Assembly (NCBI RefSeq): GCF_023195535.1
Contig: NZ_JALPNF010000007.1
Location: 1 to 64,000 of the forward strand
DNA length: 64,000 nt
Reading direction: 5' to 3'
DNA from: Sphingomonas faeni
Lineage (GTDB): Bacteria > Pseudomonadota > Alphaproteobacteria > Sphingomonadales > Sphingomonadaceae
Shown here in pieces: positions 7,937 through 16,251 of this stretch (the first letter of the stretch is position 1; the number at the start of each line of letters is the position of its first letter). The position numbers and the translations under genes are program-made. The notes beneath the pieces were generated by a model. The model worked only from the letters and a program-made list of their open reading frames with translations. It was not told the DNA's origin and did not search any database.

Positions 7937-8539
7937 TCACTGGCTCAGCGAAACAGACTGGCGCAAATTGGCGATCGCGGTTTCCTGATCCGGGACCGGC
8001 GGCTCCGGCATAACGCCGCCCTCGAAATCGTCCATCACCGTCACGGCCGTCCCCAGCGTCGTGACCCCGAACAACTGCTTGGCGAAGCCGAGCGGCACGC
8101 GGATGCAGCCGTGCGAATCGGGGAAGCCCGGGTTCCGGCCGGCGTGGATCGCGATGCCGTCCCAGGTCAGCCGCTGCATGAACGGCATCGACGCATCGTT
8201 ATACAGATTCGATTTGTGGACCGCGTTCTTCTGCAGGATCGGATAGGTGCCGAGCGGCGTGTCCTTGCCGTCCTTGCCGCTGGAGATGGTCGTCGCCGCA
8301 ATCATCGTCGAGCCACGATAGACGAACGCACGCTGCTCCAGCAGACTGATGACGATGCTGACGGGCTCGCTCGACCCATTGTCCTTCCAGACGAACTGGT
8401 TGGGCGAGAGCGCGGTCGCGGCCTGCTCGATCGGCGTTGCTGCCAGTGCGACCGCCGACGCAGCCAGCGCGGGCTTGGCGCCCGCGAACAGCGCGAAGGC
8501 CAACCCGATTGCCATGACTGACCGCACCATCCCGCTCAT
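7937..8539 (-). CDS. L,D-transpeptidase (YkuD family)
   Basis: 200 aa with an N-terminal signal peptide (MVRSVMAIGLAFALFAGAKP, cleavage near ALAASA). The YkuD domain carries the motif IHAGRNPGFPDSHGCIRVPL, with catalytic Cys in SHGCIR and the conserved upstream His. These enzymes make 3-3 cross-links in peptidoglycan or attach proteins to it in the periplasm. ATG 8539 is chosen for the signal peptide and the GGCGGG upstream. It is divergent from a second L,D-transpeptidase-like gene across 202 bases. Confidence 0.92.
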   Translation of the reverse strand: MSGMVRSVMAIGLAFALFAGAKPALAASAVALAATPIEQAATALSPNQFVWKDNGSSEPVSIVISLLEQRAFVYRGSTMIAATTISSGKDGKDTPLGTYPILQKNAVHKSNLYNDASMPFMQRLTWDGIAIHAGRNPGFPDSHGCIRVPLGFAKQLFGVTTLGTAVTVMDDFEGGVMPEPPVPDQETAIANLRQSVSLSQ

Positions 8540-8741
8540 CGTCCCGCCGCCTTCGATTCCCGATATTTCGTCCAACGCACGATTCTCTGGAACGTGCCGC
8601 CGCGCAGATGAGTCGACGAACCGACCCCAAGCCGGGGTAGTTCGAGGGAACAGACCCACAACCGGTGGAAATGGTTGCAGAATATTCACGGAAAATCCGC
8701 TATATGGATATTCAAGAAACGGGGCAATTTCGGGAAAATCG

Positions 8742-9446
8742 ATGCACGACGAGCAAGGTCTTGTGCGCGAACGACGCGCGCTTCTGAAGAATAGTTTGGT
8801 ATTGGCGGGGGCTCTGGCGGTACCGGGTGCCGTCTCCGCGACGACACGGCTCGGCCGCCCGCTGACTGCGCGCGACCTGAAGCCGATGTCGCAGCCGCCA
8901 TTGCCGCGCACGACGGTTGCGGTGACGTCGCCGAAGGTGGTTCGCCCCGACCTGCTGCGCCAAGCGATGGCGTCGCTCAGCCGTCACGGCAGCCGCATTC
9001 AGCATCACGACCGCATCGCGATCGCCGATTTCGCGGCGCCGTCGGGAAAGCCGCGCTTCCACTTCATTGACCTCGCCAGCGGGCGCAGCACGTCGTTGCT
9101 GGTCGCGCACGGCAGCGGTTCGGATCCGGCGCATACCGGGTATCTGGAGCGCTTCTCGAACCGCTTCGGCTCGAACGCCTCGTCCGAGGGCGCGTTCGTC
9201 ACTGACGACTACTACGTCGGCAAGCATGGCCGCTCGCAGCGCCTGATCGGGCTCGATCCGACCAACGACAACGCGCTGGACCGTGCGATCGTGGTGCATT
9301 CGGCCTGGTATGCGAACAAGGACATGATCGAGACCCACGGCATGCTCGGTCGCAGCCAGGGCTGCTTCGCGGTCGGCGAGCGCGATCTCGACCAGGTGTT
9401 CGCCCGGCTCGGTGCCGGCCGGATGATCTACGCGGCGAAGGTCTGA
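8742..9446 (+). CDS. Murein L,D-transpeptidase catalytic-domain protein (YkuD_2 type)
   Basis: 234 aa. The N-terminus RERRALLKNSLVLAGALAVP looks like a signal peptide with an Arg pair, possibly Tat-dependent. The mature domain has FHFIDLASGRSTSLLVAHGS, an AIVVHSAWYAN strand and the active-site string THGMLGRSQGCFAVGE with Cys in SQGCF. This matches the YkuD_2 group, distinct from classical YkuD. A role in the cell wall is inferred. ATG 8742 is the only start that gives the signal peptide. It shares its upstream region with the divergent YkuD gene. Confidence 0.85.
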   Translation: MHDEQGLVRERRALLKNSLVLAGALAVPGAVSATTRLGRPLTARDLKPMSQPPLPRTTVAVTSPKVVRPDLLRQAMASLSRHGSRIQHHDRIAIADFAAPSGKPRFHFIDLASGRSTSLLVAHGSGSDPAHTGYLERFSNRFGSNASSEGAFVTDDYYVGKHGRSQRLIGLDPTNDNALDRAIVVHSAWYANKDMIETHGMLGRSQGCFAVGERDLDQVFARLGAGRMIYAAKV

Positions 9447-9474
9447 ACTTGTAGCGGTCATCTCGATTCATTAT

Positions 9475-9559
9475 CGTCATCCCAGCGAAAGCTGGGATAT
9501 CCCGGTTTGGCGGGCGTCACCTGACACGTGAATTACCCCAGCTTTCGCTGGGGTGACGG
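9475..9559. repeat. Palindromic intergenic repeat, family B, copy 1
   Basis: Left end CGTCATCCCAGCGAAAGCTG and right end CCCAGCTTTCGCTGGGGTGA, each an internal hairpin and complementary to the other. It lies between the convergent YkuD_2 and glycosyltransferase genes, where it may act as a bidirectional terminator-like structure. Other family B copies: 15434-15874 (array), 33292-33376, 38847-38933, 51260-51345 and 56205-56289. Confidence 0.9.
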
Positions 9560-9631
9560 ATTGAGGCTAGGGGTTACGTACGAGCAATCGCCGCGACTGG
9601 CGTTCAGATTTCCGACGCGACGGTGATTTCC

Positions 9632-10729
9632 CTACTCCGCAGTCTGCGCCATCCGGCTTTGCTCCATCCGCCGGCGCGCGCGGCGGACGCCGCCGATGAG
9701 GCCCGACCACAGCAGCGCCTCCAGTCCGGCATAGCCCAGCCCGAGATGATCGGGCCGCACCGCCAGCACGTCCGCCAACCGCACCGTTCCCGCGCGCAGA
9801 CCCGCCCGGCCGATATCACCCCAGCGTCGCGCGGTTTCCCAACGGATCAGGCGGATGTCGTGTGCGGAACAGTCGTGCGTCGCGAGGAAATCCGCCTGGA
9901 TCACGCTCAGCGCACTGCCCAGCGTCGCCAGCGCGGCACGATCGGGGACCGGGCGCTTGGCCATGTTGTGCAGCATGATCAGCCGCGCGACCCGCTCCGC
10001 ACGATCGTCGAACAGCCGGGCATAGCGTTCGGTCAGGACGCGGACCGAGGCCGCCTCCATCGTGTCGACGAAGCGCTTCGAGACGCCGCCGGGATGGACG
10101 CGGTACAGCACCAGCGCCTCGTCGAGCCGCGCGATCGCACCGAAATGCTGGATCCGCTGATACAGGTCGAAATCCTCGGCATACAGAAGCTCGGGTCGCG
10201 TCACCGGATCGAGCCGCCGCGCCACCTCGGTCCGCATCATCGTCGACGACCAGACCAGCGGGTTCTCGATGCAGGTCAGCCACGCGACCAACGCGGGCGT
10301 GGTGGTCGGCGCATAGCTGGAAGGGCCGACCAAGCCGGCGGTCAAAAGTTCGGCCGCGGTGCCCAGCAGCACGGTGTCGGGGTGCGCGTCGAGATACGCC
10401 ACTTGCCGCGCGAAGCGATCGGGGCGGCAGATATCGTCATGATCGAGCGCGGCGATGTAGCGCCCGCGCGCCTCGGCGAAACCGCGGTTGCGCGCGAGCA
10501 CCGGGCCGCCGTTCTTCGCCATCACGACCAGTCGCACGCGCGGATCGGGCCAGGCGCGCACCACCTCACGCGTGTCGTCGGTCGAGCAGTCGTCGACCAC
10601 GATCACCTCGAAATCGCCGAAAATCTGCGCCTGGAGGCTGGCGAGCGTCTCCTCGATCAGACCGGCGCCATTATACGCGGCCATGACCACGCTGACGGCG
10701 GGGTCGGCGTTTCGAACGCTCGGCGTCAC
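9632..10729 (-). CDS. Family 2 glycosyltransferase
   Basis: 365 aa. The GT-A fold begins at VSVVMAAYNGAGLIEETLAS, with FEVIVVDDCSTDDT, the DxD-like metal motif in YIAALDHDDICRPDRF and the acceptor-side acidic motif LLYAEDFDLYQRI. The C-terminal third is helical with no clear membrane segment, so it is probably a soluble or peripheral enzyme using a nucleotide sugar. GTG 10729 overlaps the TGA of the preceding gene (GTGA), so it is translationally coupled to the aminotransferase-flavoprotein fusion. Donor and acceptor are unknown. Confidence 0.88.
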   Translation of the reverse strand: MTPSVRNADPAVSVVMAAYNGAGLIEETLASLQAQIFGDFEVIVVDDCSTDDTREVVRAWPDPRVRLVVMAKNGGPVLARNRGFAEARGRYIAALDHDDICRPDRFARQVAYLDAHPDTVLLGTAAELLTAGLVGPSSYAPTTTPALVAWLTCIENPLVWSSTMMRTEVARRLDPVTRPELLYAEDFDLYQRIQHFGAIARLDEALVLYRVHPGGVSKRFVDTMEAASVRVLTERYARLFDDRAERVARLIMLHNMAKRPVPDRAALATLGSALSVIQADFLATHDCSAHDIRLIRWETARRWGDIGRAGLRAGTVRLADVLAVRPDHLGLGYAGLEALLWSGLIGGVRRARRRMEQSRMAQTAE

Positions 10730-13236
10730 GCGGCCGCCAGCGCCTTCGACGCCATCACCTGATCGATGATCATCAAGCCCACATCGTTCTGCCAGAGCCA
10801 CAAGCCATTGGCCTGCCCCGAAAAACTGCTTTCGCCGCCAAGCGCACCCCAGGGTACGAAACCCGCCGCCAGTCCCAGCCCGTACAGCCCGGGGATCGGC
10901 GCGCCATCGGCATCGACGATCCGGCAATGGCGGTCGACCATCGGCTGCCCGTCATGCGCCGCGAGCGGTATCTGGGTCCCGTCGCGATCGGCGATCGGCA
11001 TGCCGATCGGGCGATAGCCGAGCGCGGCAACGACCAGGTCCGCCTCCTCGATCACCGCCCGTGCGCGCGTGTCTTCGTCGCCCGAAATGCGGTGCAGTGT
11101 CACCCGCGGATCGGGCGCGCGACCGTCGATGCCGAGCATCCGCAGCACCAGATCGCGCGCCTCGAGGCGGAAGCCGGCGAGCCGGTAGACGAACCCCGAC
11201 ACCGGGCAGATATCGTCGGGGCCGAAATCGGTGAACCCCTCGGCCTGCGCCGCCTCGACCGAATGATAGAAGGGGCGCAGCGGCCGGCGGTGCAGCAGCG
11301 TGACCGCCCCTGCCCCCAGCGGCAGCGCCGGCTGGCTTTTCAATAGCAGCGCGATCGTCGTCAGCGCGCTGGTCGAGCCGCCGATCACCGCGATCTTCGG
11401 GTTGCGCTTGCCGGTCAGGATATCGGCGACCTTCTCGAACCCGCCGACGGTCAGCACGTCGTCCGACTGGAGCAGGCGTCCGCTCGCCAGGTCGATAAGA
11501 CGGCCCCCGGCAACGCGCTGCGTCGCAAGCCGGTCGAGCGGCTGGTGCCCGCCGGTCGCGACCACCACGTTGCGCGCGAGCTGGTCGAAGACATGCCCGT
11601 CCGACAGCCGGCGGACCTGCACGCTCCACAAGCCGTCGCCGACACGTTTCGCCCCCAGCGCCTCGTGCCCGGTCAGCACGACGCCGCCATTATCCCGGAC
11701 GATATCGGTCAGCCGGTCGCCGGTCGCGCGCAACAGCGGCCCGACCTCGGTCAGCGGCACGCCCAATGCACCCTCGTGCGCGGCGACCGCACGCCCGGCG
11801 GGATGATCGACCAGCCGCGCGAGTTCGGGATGCACGTTGTCGCGCACCGCGGTCAGGAAGGTCTGCGCGGTCGAATCGGAGGTGATCGCGTAGCGTCCGA
11901 GCCGCCCGCCGCCGATCGCGTTGCCGCGCTCGATCACCATCAGCCCCGATGCGGCGAGATCGGGCAGCAGGCCGCGCTTGGTCGCCGAGGTCAGCATCGC
12001 CGTCCCCGCGGGACCGCCGCCGATCACGACGACCGAGGCGATGGCACCACCCGGGCCGCGTATCGACGCGCGGCGATCGCGTGGCCGGAGAATCGCCGCG
12101 CATGCCGAGGCCAGCGCGGTCGCCGCCCGCCGCGCATCCTCGACCGACATTGCGTCGGTGATCGGCAACGACAGCATCCGTCCGGCTATCCTGTCCGCTA
12201 CCGGAGTCGGCTCGATCATCGCGGTCGCCTGGAACCAGGGCTGTTCGCCGAGATGCGGGCTGAAATACCGGCCACAACCGACGCCGTCCGCCTCGATGCT
12301 CTCGACGATCGAGTCGCGGTGGTGCGCGATATGCTCGGGAAGCAGCACTGGCATGAACTGCATCGCGCGACGGCGACCCGACACCGCCTGGAACTGGAAA
12401 TCGGGCAGCGTCGCGCGGTAGGTCTCGTCCAGCACGGCGCGGTGATCGGCGATCACGTCGATCTCCGCGAGCTTGGCCTGCGCGATGATCGCGGTGATCT
12501 CCGGCAGCTTGGCATTGATCCCCGGCAGCGTGGCGTTGCGGCTGCCCTCGAACCCGAAATTCCCCATCGAGCGCAGCGTCGCAATCAGGTCGACGTCGCC
12601 GCTGTAAATCAGCCCGCCCTCGCCGACCGCGAACGTCTTGGTCGCGTGCATCGAATGGACCACCGCGAACGGCGCGCGCGCACCGAAGCCCAGCCCCGCC
12701 TCGTCGAGCGTGCCGAGCGACGAGGCCGCATCGACGACCACGCCGACGCCGTAGCGCCGCTGGAAATGGACGTAGCGATCAAGGTCGATCGCGTTGCCGA
12801 ACGTCGCATAGGGCACGACCACGCCGATCCGCTCGCCATAGCGCTGGAGCAACCGCTCCTCCTCCAGCGCGCAGGCACCCCAGTCGTCAGGATCGATATC
12901 GCAGACCAGCGGTGTCAGCCCCGCCCACGCCGCCGCCTGCGCGGTCGCGGCGAAGGTGAGCGCGGGCATCAGCGCCAGCGTGCCCTGCTTGGGGTCCAGT
13001 CCGCCCGTCCGCATCCCCGACGCATGCCGGATCGCGAGCATCAGCCCCAATGTGGCGTTGCCGACCGCGAGACACGCACCGTGCCCGCCGAACAGCGCAT
13101 CGGTGACGCCGGCCTCGAACGCGCGAACCTCGGGGCCGTTGTTGCTAAACACCCCCGATGCCTCGACCCGGCGCAACGCATCGAGGTGCTCGCTCAGCCG
13201 CGGCGGGTTCGGCGCGATCAGGGGGAGGCGTATCAT
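10726..13236 (-). CDS. DegT/DnrJ/EryC1-type aminotransferase fused to an FAD/NAD(P)-binding oxidoreductase
   Basis: One 836-aa frame with two domains. Residues 1-385 are a DegT/StrS sugar-aminotransferase-like fold: N-terminal SNNGPEVRAFE, PLP-phosphate-side VVVDAASSLGT (D169) and the Schiff-base lysine K200 in HSMHATKTFAVGEGG. Residues ~400-836 are a two-dinucleotide flavoprotein: FAD motif VVVIGGGPAGTAML (402-415), a second nucleotide motif KIAVIGGSTSALTT (614-627) and ATG/LG motifs VVVATGGHQPL and VVAALGYRPIG. The C-terminal half resembles FMO/N-hydroxylase-type enzymes. An amino- or N-oxidised sugar or lipid modification is an inference. It is coupled by GTGA overlap to the downstream GT2 gene. 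Confidence 0.8.
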   Translation of the reverse strand: MIRLPLIAPNPPRLSEHLDALRRVEASGVFSNNGPEVRAFEAGVTDALFGGHGACLAVGNATLGLMLAIRHASGMRTGGLDPKQGTLALMPALTFAATAQAAAWAGLTPLVCDIDPDDWGACALEEERLLQRYGERIGVVVPYATFGNAIDLDRYVHFQRRYGVGVVVDAASSLGTLDEAGLGFGARAPFAVVHSMHATKTFAVGEGGLIYSGDVDLIATLRSMGNFGFEGSRNATLPGINAKLPEITAIIAQAKLAEIDVIADHRAVLDETYRATLPDFQFQAVSGRRRAMQFMPVLLPEHIAHHRDSIVESIEADGVGCGRYFSPHLGEQPWFQATAMIEPTPVADRIAGRMLSLPITDAMSVEDARRAATALASACAAILRPRDRRASIRGPGGAIASVVVIGGGPAGTAMLTSATKRGLLPDLAASGLMVIERGNAIGGGRLGRYAITSDSTAQTFLTAVRDNVHPELARLVDHPAGRAVAAHEGALGVPLTEVGPLLRATGDRLTDIVRDNGGVVLTGHEALGAKRVGDGLWSVQVRRLSDGHVFDQLARNVVVATGGHQPLDRLATQRVAGGRLIDLASGRLLQSDDVLTVGGFEKVADILTGKRNPKIAVIGGSTSALTTIALLLKSQPALPLGAGAVTLLHRRPLRPFYHSVEAAQAEGFTDFGPDDICPVSGFVYRLAGFRLEARDLVLRMLGIDGRAPDPRVTLHRISGDEDTRARAVIEEADLVVAALGYRPIGMPIADRDGTQIPLAAHDGQPMVDRHCRIVDADGAPIPGLYGLGLAAGFVPWGALGGESSFSGQANGLWLWQNDVGLMIIDQVMASKALAAA

Positions 13237-13336
13237 CGGCGATCCGGTCTGTTGTGCGACAGGTCTATGCCTCCCCGCCCCCTAAGAACCAGTTACGCAA
13301 GCAAAGGCCATTCTATGCAAGACGGTTCTTTCCTTA

Positions 13337-13365
13337 CATCACCCCGGACCGCGTCCGGGGTGATG
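13337..13365. terminator. Perfect 12-bp hairpin just after the CocE-type gene
   Basis: CATCACCCCGGA (13337-13348), a 5-base loop, then TCCGGGGTGATG (13354-13365). On the minus strand it begins 7 bases after the TAA of the hydrolase gene. No T-run follows, so it is either a Rho-dependent or mRNA-stabilising 3' end, or another member of the palindromic repeat families. Confidence 0.45.
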
Positions 13366-13372
13366 CAGGACT

Positions 13373-15295
13373 TTAGCGCACCAATGGCAAGCTGATATAG
13401 CTTTCGTCCGCGCCCGAAACGGTGATCTTCTGCGTTGCCTTCACGTAATCCTTGGGTTGCGCGAAGAAGATGTTCGGGACGAACGTCTGCGGGTTGCGAT
13501 CGTAGAGCGGGAACCAGCTCGACTGCACCTGCACCATGATCTTGTGTCCAGGCAGGAACACATGATTGGTGGTCGGCAGCGCGAACTTGTATTTGAGCGG
13601 CACGTTGGCGGCGATCGGCTTGGCGACCGCCAGATCCTCGCGGTAACGCCCGCGGAAAATGTCCATCGCAACCGACAATTGATACCCGGCCATCGCCTTC
13701 TCGGCAGGGTAGACGTCGGGATACACGTCGATCAGCTTCACCACCCAGTCGCTGTCGGTGCCGCTGGTCGCCGCGGTCAGGTTCACTTCCGGCACACCGG
13801 CGATCGTCGTCGGCGCGGTCAGCGCATCGGTGGTGAAGGTCAGCACGTCCGGGCGGCCTGAGACCGCGCGCTGATCGTCGACCAGCCACTGTTTCCACGT
13901 CGACCCGCTCGCATAGGTCGGCAGCGTCGGCCGCACGCGGTAGCTGACGGGCGCCGCCGGATCCGAGATATAGTCCGCAGTCGTCGCCGCACCGCCGGTC
14001 GCGGTGAAGCCGAGGGCGCCGCCGGGCTTGAGGTAGAGCGGCGTGCCCGCGGTCGGCGCGGTCGGCCACTTGTCGAGCTTCTGCCACTCGTTGCGGCCCG
14101 ACTGGAACATCGTCACCGGCGCGACGTCCATCGCCGGCTGATCGCTCTTCAGATAATGCGCGAGGAACGGCGCCAGAACGTGCCAGCGCCACCATTTGGC
14201 GGTGTCGGCATCCCATTTGATCGCACCCAGTGCGCTGCCGTCGCGCACCTCCTGCCCGTGATACCAGGGCCCCATCGACAGATAGACCATGTCGTTGGCG
14301 GTGTCCTTTGGCTCGAGCGCACGGTAGACCGCGGGCGCGCCGTAGATGTCCTCCTGATCCCACAAGCCGCCGACGATCAGCGTCGGCACCTTCAGCGGCT
14401 GGCCGGCAAGCACGGTGTCCATCGCCTGCGTGGACCAGAACGAGTCGTACGCGGGATGCTGCGTGATCTTGCGCCAGAAGCCGAGCTGTTCGAGCCCCTG
14501 CGCCTTGCCGATCGCGCCCGCCGAGCCGCCCTTGAGGTAATAATCATAGTCGTCGGCGGTGTCGGTGATCCACGGCGTGCCGGCGTCCTTGGTCGCCTCC
14601 TGCCCGAGGATATACGGCATCATGCCCTGGCGGAACGCACCGTTGTGGAACCAGTCGTCGCCGCGCCAGCCATCGACCATCGGGTTCATCGGCACCGACA
14701 CTTTCAACGCCGGATGCGGGTTGATCAGCGCCATCAGTGGCAGGAAGCCGTCATAGCTGATCCCGCTGATCCCGACGCGGCCGTTGGACTCGGGGACATG
14801 CTTCACCAGCCAGTCGATCGTGTCGTAGGTGTCGGTCGAATCGTCGGTCTTGGTCGGGTTCTGCGGCGTGCCTGCGCGCGCCGGGTTCATCATGTAGATG
14901 CCCTCCGACCCGTGCATCCCGCGGACGTCCTGGATCACGCGGATATAGCCCGCCGCGGCGATCACGTCGCCGGCGCCGTCGCCGTTCTGGAGGATCCCCG
15001 CATAGGTGCCGCTGTCGACCTTGGTCTGGCCGTCGGCGTCATAGGGCGTGCGCGTCATCAGGATGCCCGCGTCCTTCGCGCCCTTGGGCACGACGATGAC
15101 GGTGTGCAACTTCACGCCGTCGCGCATCGGGATCTCGACGACCTTGCGCACATAGTCGTAGCCGACATCGCGCGGCGCCATTTTCGCGGGGCGTTCGTCG
15201 TAATTCTGCGCTGTCGCGGGGGTGGTGATCGCGGGGGTGGCGAGCGCAAGCGCGGTGATCGCGCAGGCATTGAGCAAACGAGGCGTAAACTTCAT
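13373..15295 (-). CDS. Secreted CocE/NonD family hydrolase (alpha-amino-acid-ester hydrolase-like)
   Basis: 640 aa with a signal peptide (CAITALALATPAITTPATAQ). An alpha/beta-hydrolase core starts at YVRKVVEIPMRDGVKLHTVI and has the nucleophile elbow GRVGISGISYDGFLPL (Ser in SYDG), a lid-like insertion rich in Trp/Tyr, acid residues near LIVGGLWDQEDIYG and a His near MGPWYHGQEV. The C-terminal jelly-roll is typical of the S15/CocE group. Closest described relatives hydrolyse alpha-amino-acid esters or acyl groups of beta-lactams; the true substrate is unknown. GGAAGG precedes ATG 15295. An intrinsic terminator lies only 27 bases upstream of the start. Confidence 0.88.
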   Translation of the reverse strand: MKFTPRLLNACAITALALATPAITTPATAQNYDERPAKMAPRDVGYDYVRKVVEIPMRDGVKLHTVIVVPKGAKDAGILMTRTPYDADGQTKVDSGTYAGILQNGDGAGDVIAAAGYIRVIQDVRGMHGSEGIYMMNPARAGTPQNPTKTDDSTDTYDTIDWLVKHVPESNGRVGISGISYDGFLPLMALINPHPALKVSVPMNPMVDGWRGDDWFHNGAFRQGMMPYILGQEATKDAGTPWITDTADDYDYYLKGGSAGAIGKAQGLEQLGFWRKITQHPAYDSFWSTQAMDTVLAGQPLKVPTLIVGGLWDQEDIYGAPAVYRALEPKDTANDMVYLSMGPWYHGQEVRDGSALGAIKWDADTAKWWRWHVLAPFLAHYLKSDQPAMDVAPVTMFQSGRNEWQKLDKWPTAPTAGTPLYLKPGGALGFTATGGAATTADYISDPAAPVSYRVRPTLPTYASGSTWKQWLVDDQRAVSGRPDVLTFTTDALTAPTTIAGVPEVNLTAATSGTDSDWVVKLIDVYPDVYPAEKAMAGYQLSVAMDIFRGRYREDLAVAKPIAANVPLKYKFALPTTNHVFLPGHKIMVQVQSSWFPLYDRNPQTFVPNIFFAQPKDYVKATQKITVSGADESYISLPLVR

Positions 15296-15322
15296 TTTTC
15301 TTCTTCCTTCCCTCCCGGACCG

Positions 15323-15363
15323 AAAAAGAAAAAGGCTCGCCTTTCCGTGCGGAAATACGAGCC
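15323..15363 (-). terminator. Intrinsic terminator in the leader of the CocE-type gene
   Basis: Read on the minus strand: outer stem GGCTCG/CGAGCC, inner stem TTTCC/GGAAA around loop GCAC, then TTTTTCTTTTT. This is a textbook rho-independent terminator. The T-run ends 27 bases before ATG 15295, leaving room only for a ribosome-binding site. It could end the M16/small-protein transcript, but the hydrolase promoter must then lie upstream of it, which suggests attenuation. Confidence 0.7.
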
Positions 15364-15433
15364 CCTCCCATAGTAGCTAGGGTACCGATCGCGTGATCGC
15401 TCTCCCCGCTGGTTCGAAAACCACCCAGGTCCA

Positions 15434-15874
15434 AAGACCGTCACCCCAGCGAACGCTGGGGTCTCCCGCTTGGCGGGTGCCAGTGGCCGCTCGACGAGAT
15501 CCCAGCTTTCGCTGGGATGACGATGTCGCGGTGGATAACGATACTCGCCCAAGACCGTCACCCCAGCGAACGCTGGGGTCTCCCGCTTGGCGGGTGCCGG
15601 TGGCCGCTCGATGAGATCCCAGCTTTCGCTGGGATGACGATGTCGCGGTGGATAACGATACTCGCCCAAGACCGTCACCCCAGCGGACGCTGGGGTCTCT
15701 CGCTTGGCGGGTGCCGGTGGACGCTCGGTGAGATCCCAGCTTTCGCTGGGATGACGATGTCGCGGTGGATAACGATACTCGCCCAAGACCGTCACCCCAG
15801 CGGACGCTGGGGTCTCTCGCCTGGCGGGTGCCGGTGGCCGCTCGATGAGATCCCAGCTTTCGCTGGGATGACGG
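15434..15874. repeat. Tandem array of four 117-bp family B palindromic units
   Basis: Units begin at 15434, 15551, 15668 and 15785, giving an exact 117-base period. The last copy lacks the final ~28 bases. Each unit contains CACCCCAGCG/CGCTGGGGT, a GGCGGGTGCC spacer, then CCCAGCTTTCGCTGGGATGA and a linker ending CGATACTCGCCC. Copies differ at a few positions (GAACG/GGACG, CTCCC/CTCTC, CCAG/CCGG). Long open frames through the array are by-products of the repeat and are not called as genes. Confidence 0.95.
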
Positions 15875-15934
15875 TCGCGAGACGGACGACGGCAGGCGTG
15901 GCAGACAGAGGTTCGCGGTCGCCACGCCAGACCG

Positions 15935-16234
15935 TTACGCCGTCCGCGTGCCGGTCAGCGGGAAGCTGCCGAAGGCGCCGGCTGCGACGCTGCCCTTGAG
16001 GACGTCGTCCTCGACGGTCGCCTTGCAGTCGAGCGTCATCGGCATCGGCACGGTCATGCTCTGCTTCCAGGTGATCGTGTCGCCATCGACCTCGCCGGTG
16101 ACGTCCATGCCGCCCATCGCGCCCGATACCGCACCTGTGAAGGTGCTGCCGGCGCTGTTCACGGTCAGCGTCATCTTCTGGTCACCCAGCGGCGACTTGA
16201 CCACGCAATCCCAGCTGCCATCGACGTTTGCCAT
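15935..16234 (-). CDS. Small conserved protein of unknown function (99 aa)
   Basis: 99 aa with no signal peptide. The sequence alternates hydrophobic and polar residues in a way that suggests a small all-beta, lipocalin- or FABP-like barrel: NVDGSWDCVVKSPLGDQKMT, STFTGAVSGAMGGMDVTGEV, TITWKQSMTVPMPMTLDCKA. Its ATG (16234) has AGGAGA upstream and lies 17 bases after the M16 protease stop, so it is probably cotranscribed. I know of no experimentally defined role. Confidence 0.75.
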   Translation of the reverse strand: MANVDGSWDCVVKSPLGDQKMTLTVNSAGSTFTGAVSGAMGGMDVTGEVDGDTITWKQSMTVPMPMTLDCKATVEDDVLKGSVAAGAFGSFPLTGTRTA

Positions 16235-16251
16235 TGCACTCTCTCCTGAAT

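Noticed and set aside
15434..15874. Possible CRISPR array
   Set aside because: The units are 117 bases, contain palindromes and have near-identical linkers rather than unique spacers; no cas genes nearby.
15292..15925. Minus-strand frames through the 117-bp array, with repeated peptide like SQRKLGSH
   Set aside because: They are translations of the palindromic repeat. The period of 117 is a multiple of three, so frames stay open by chance.
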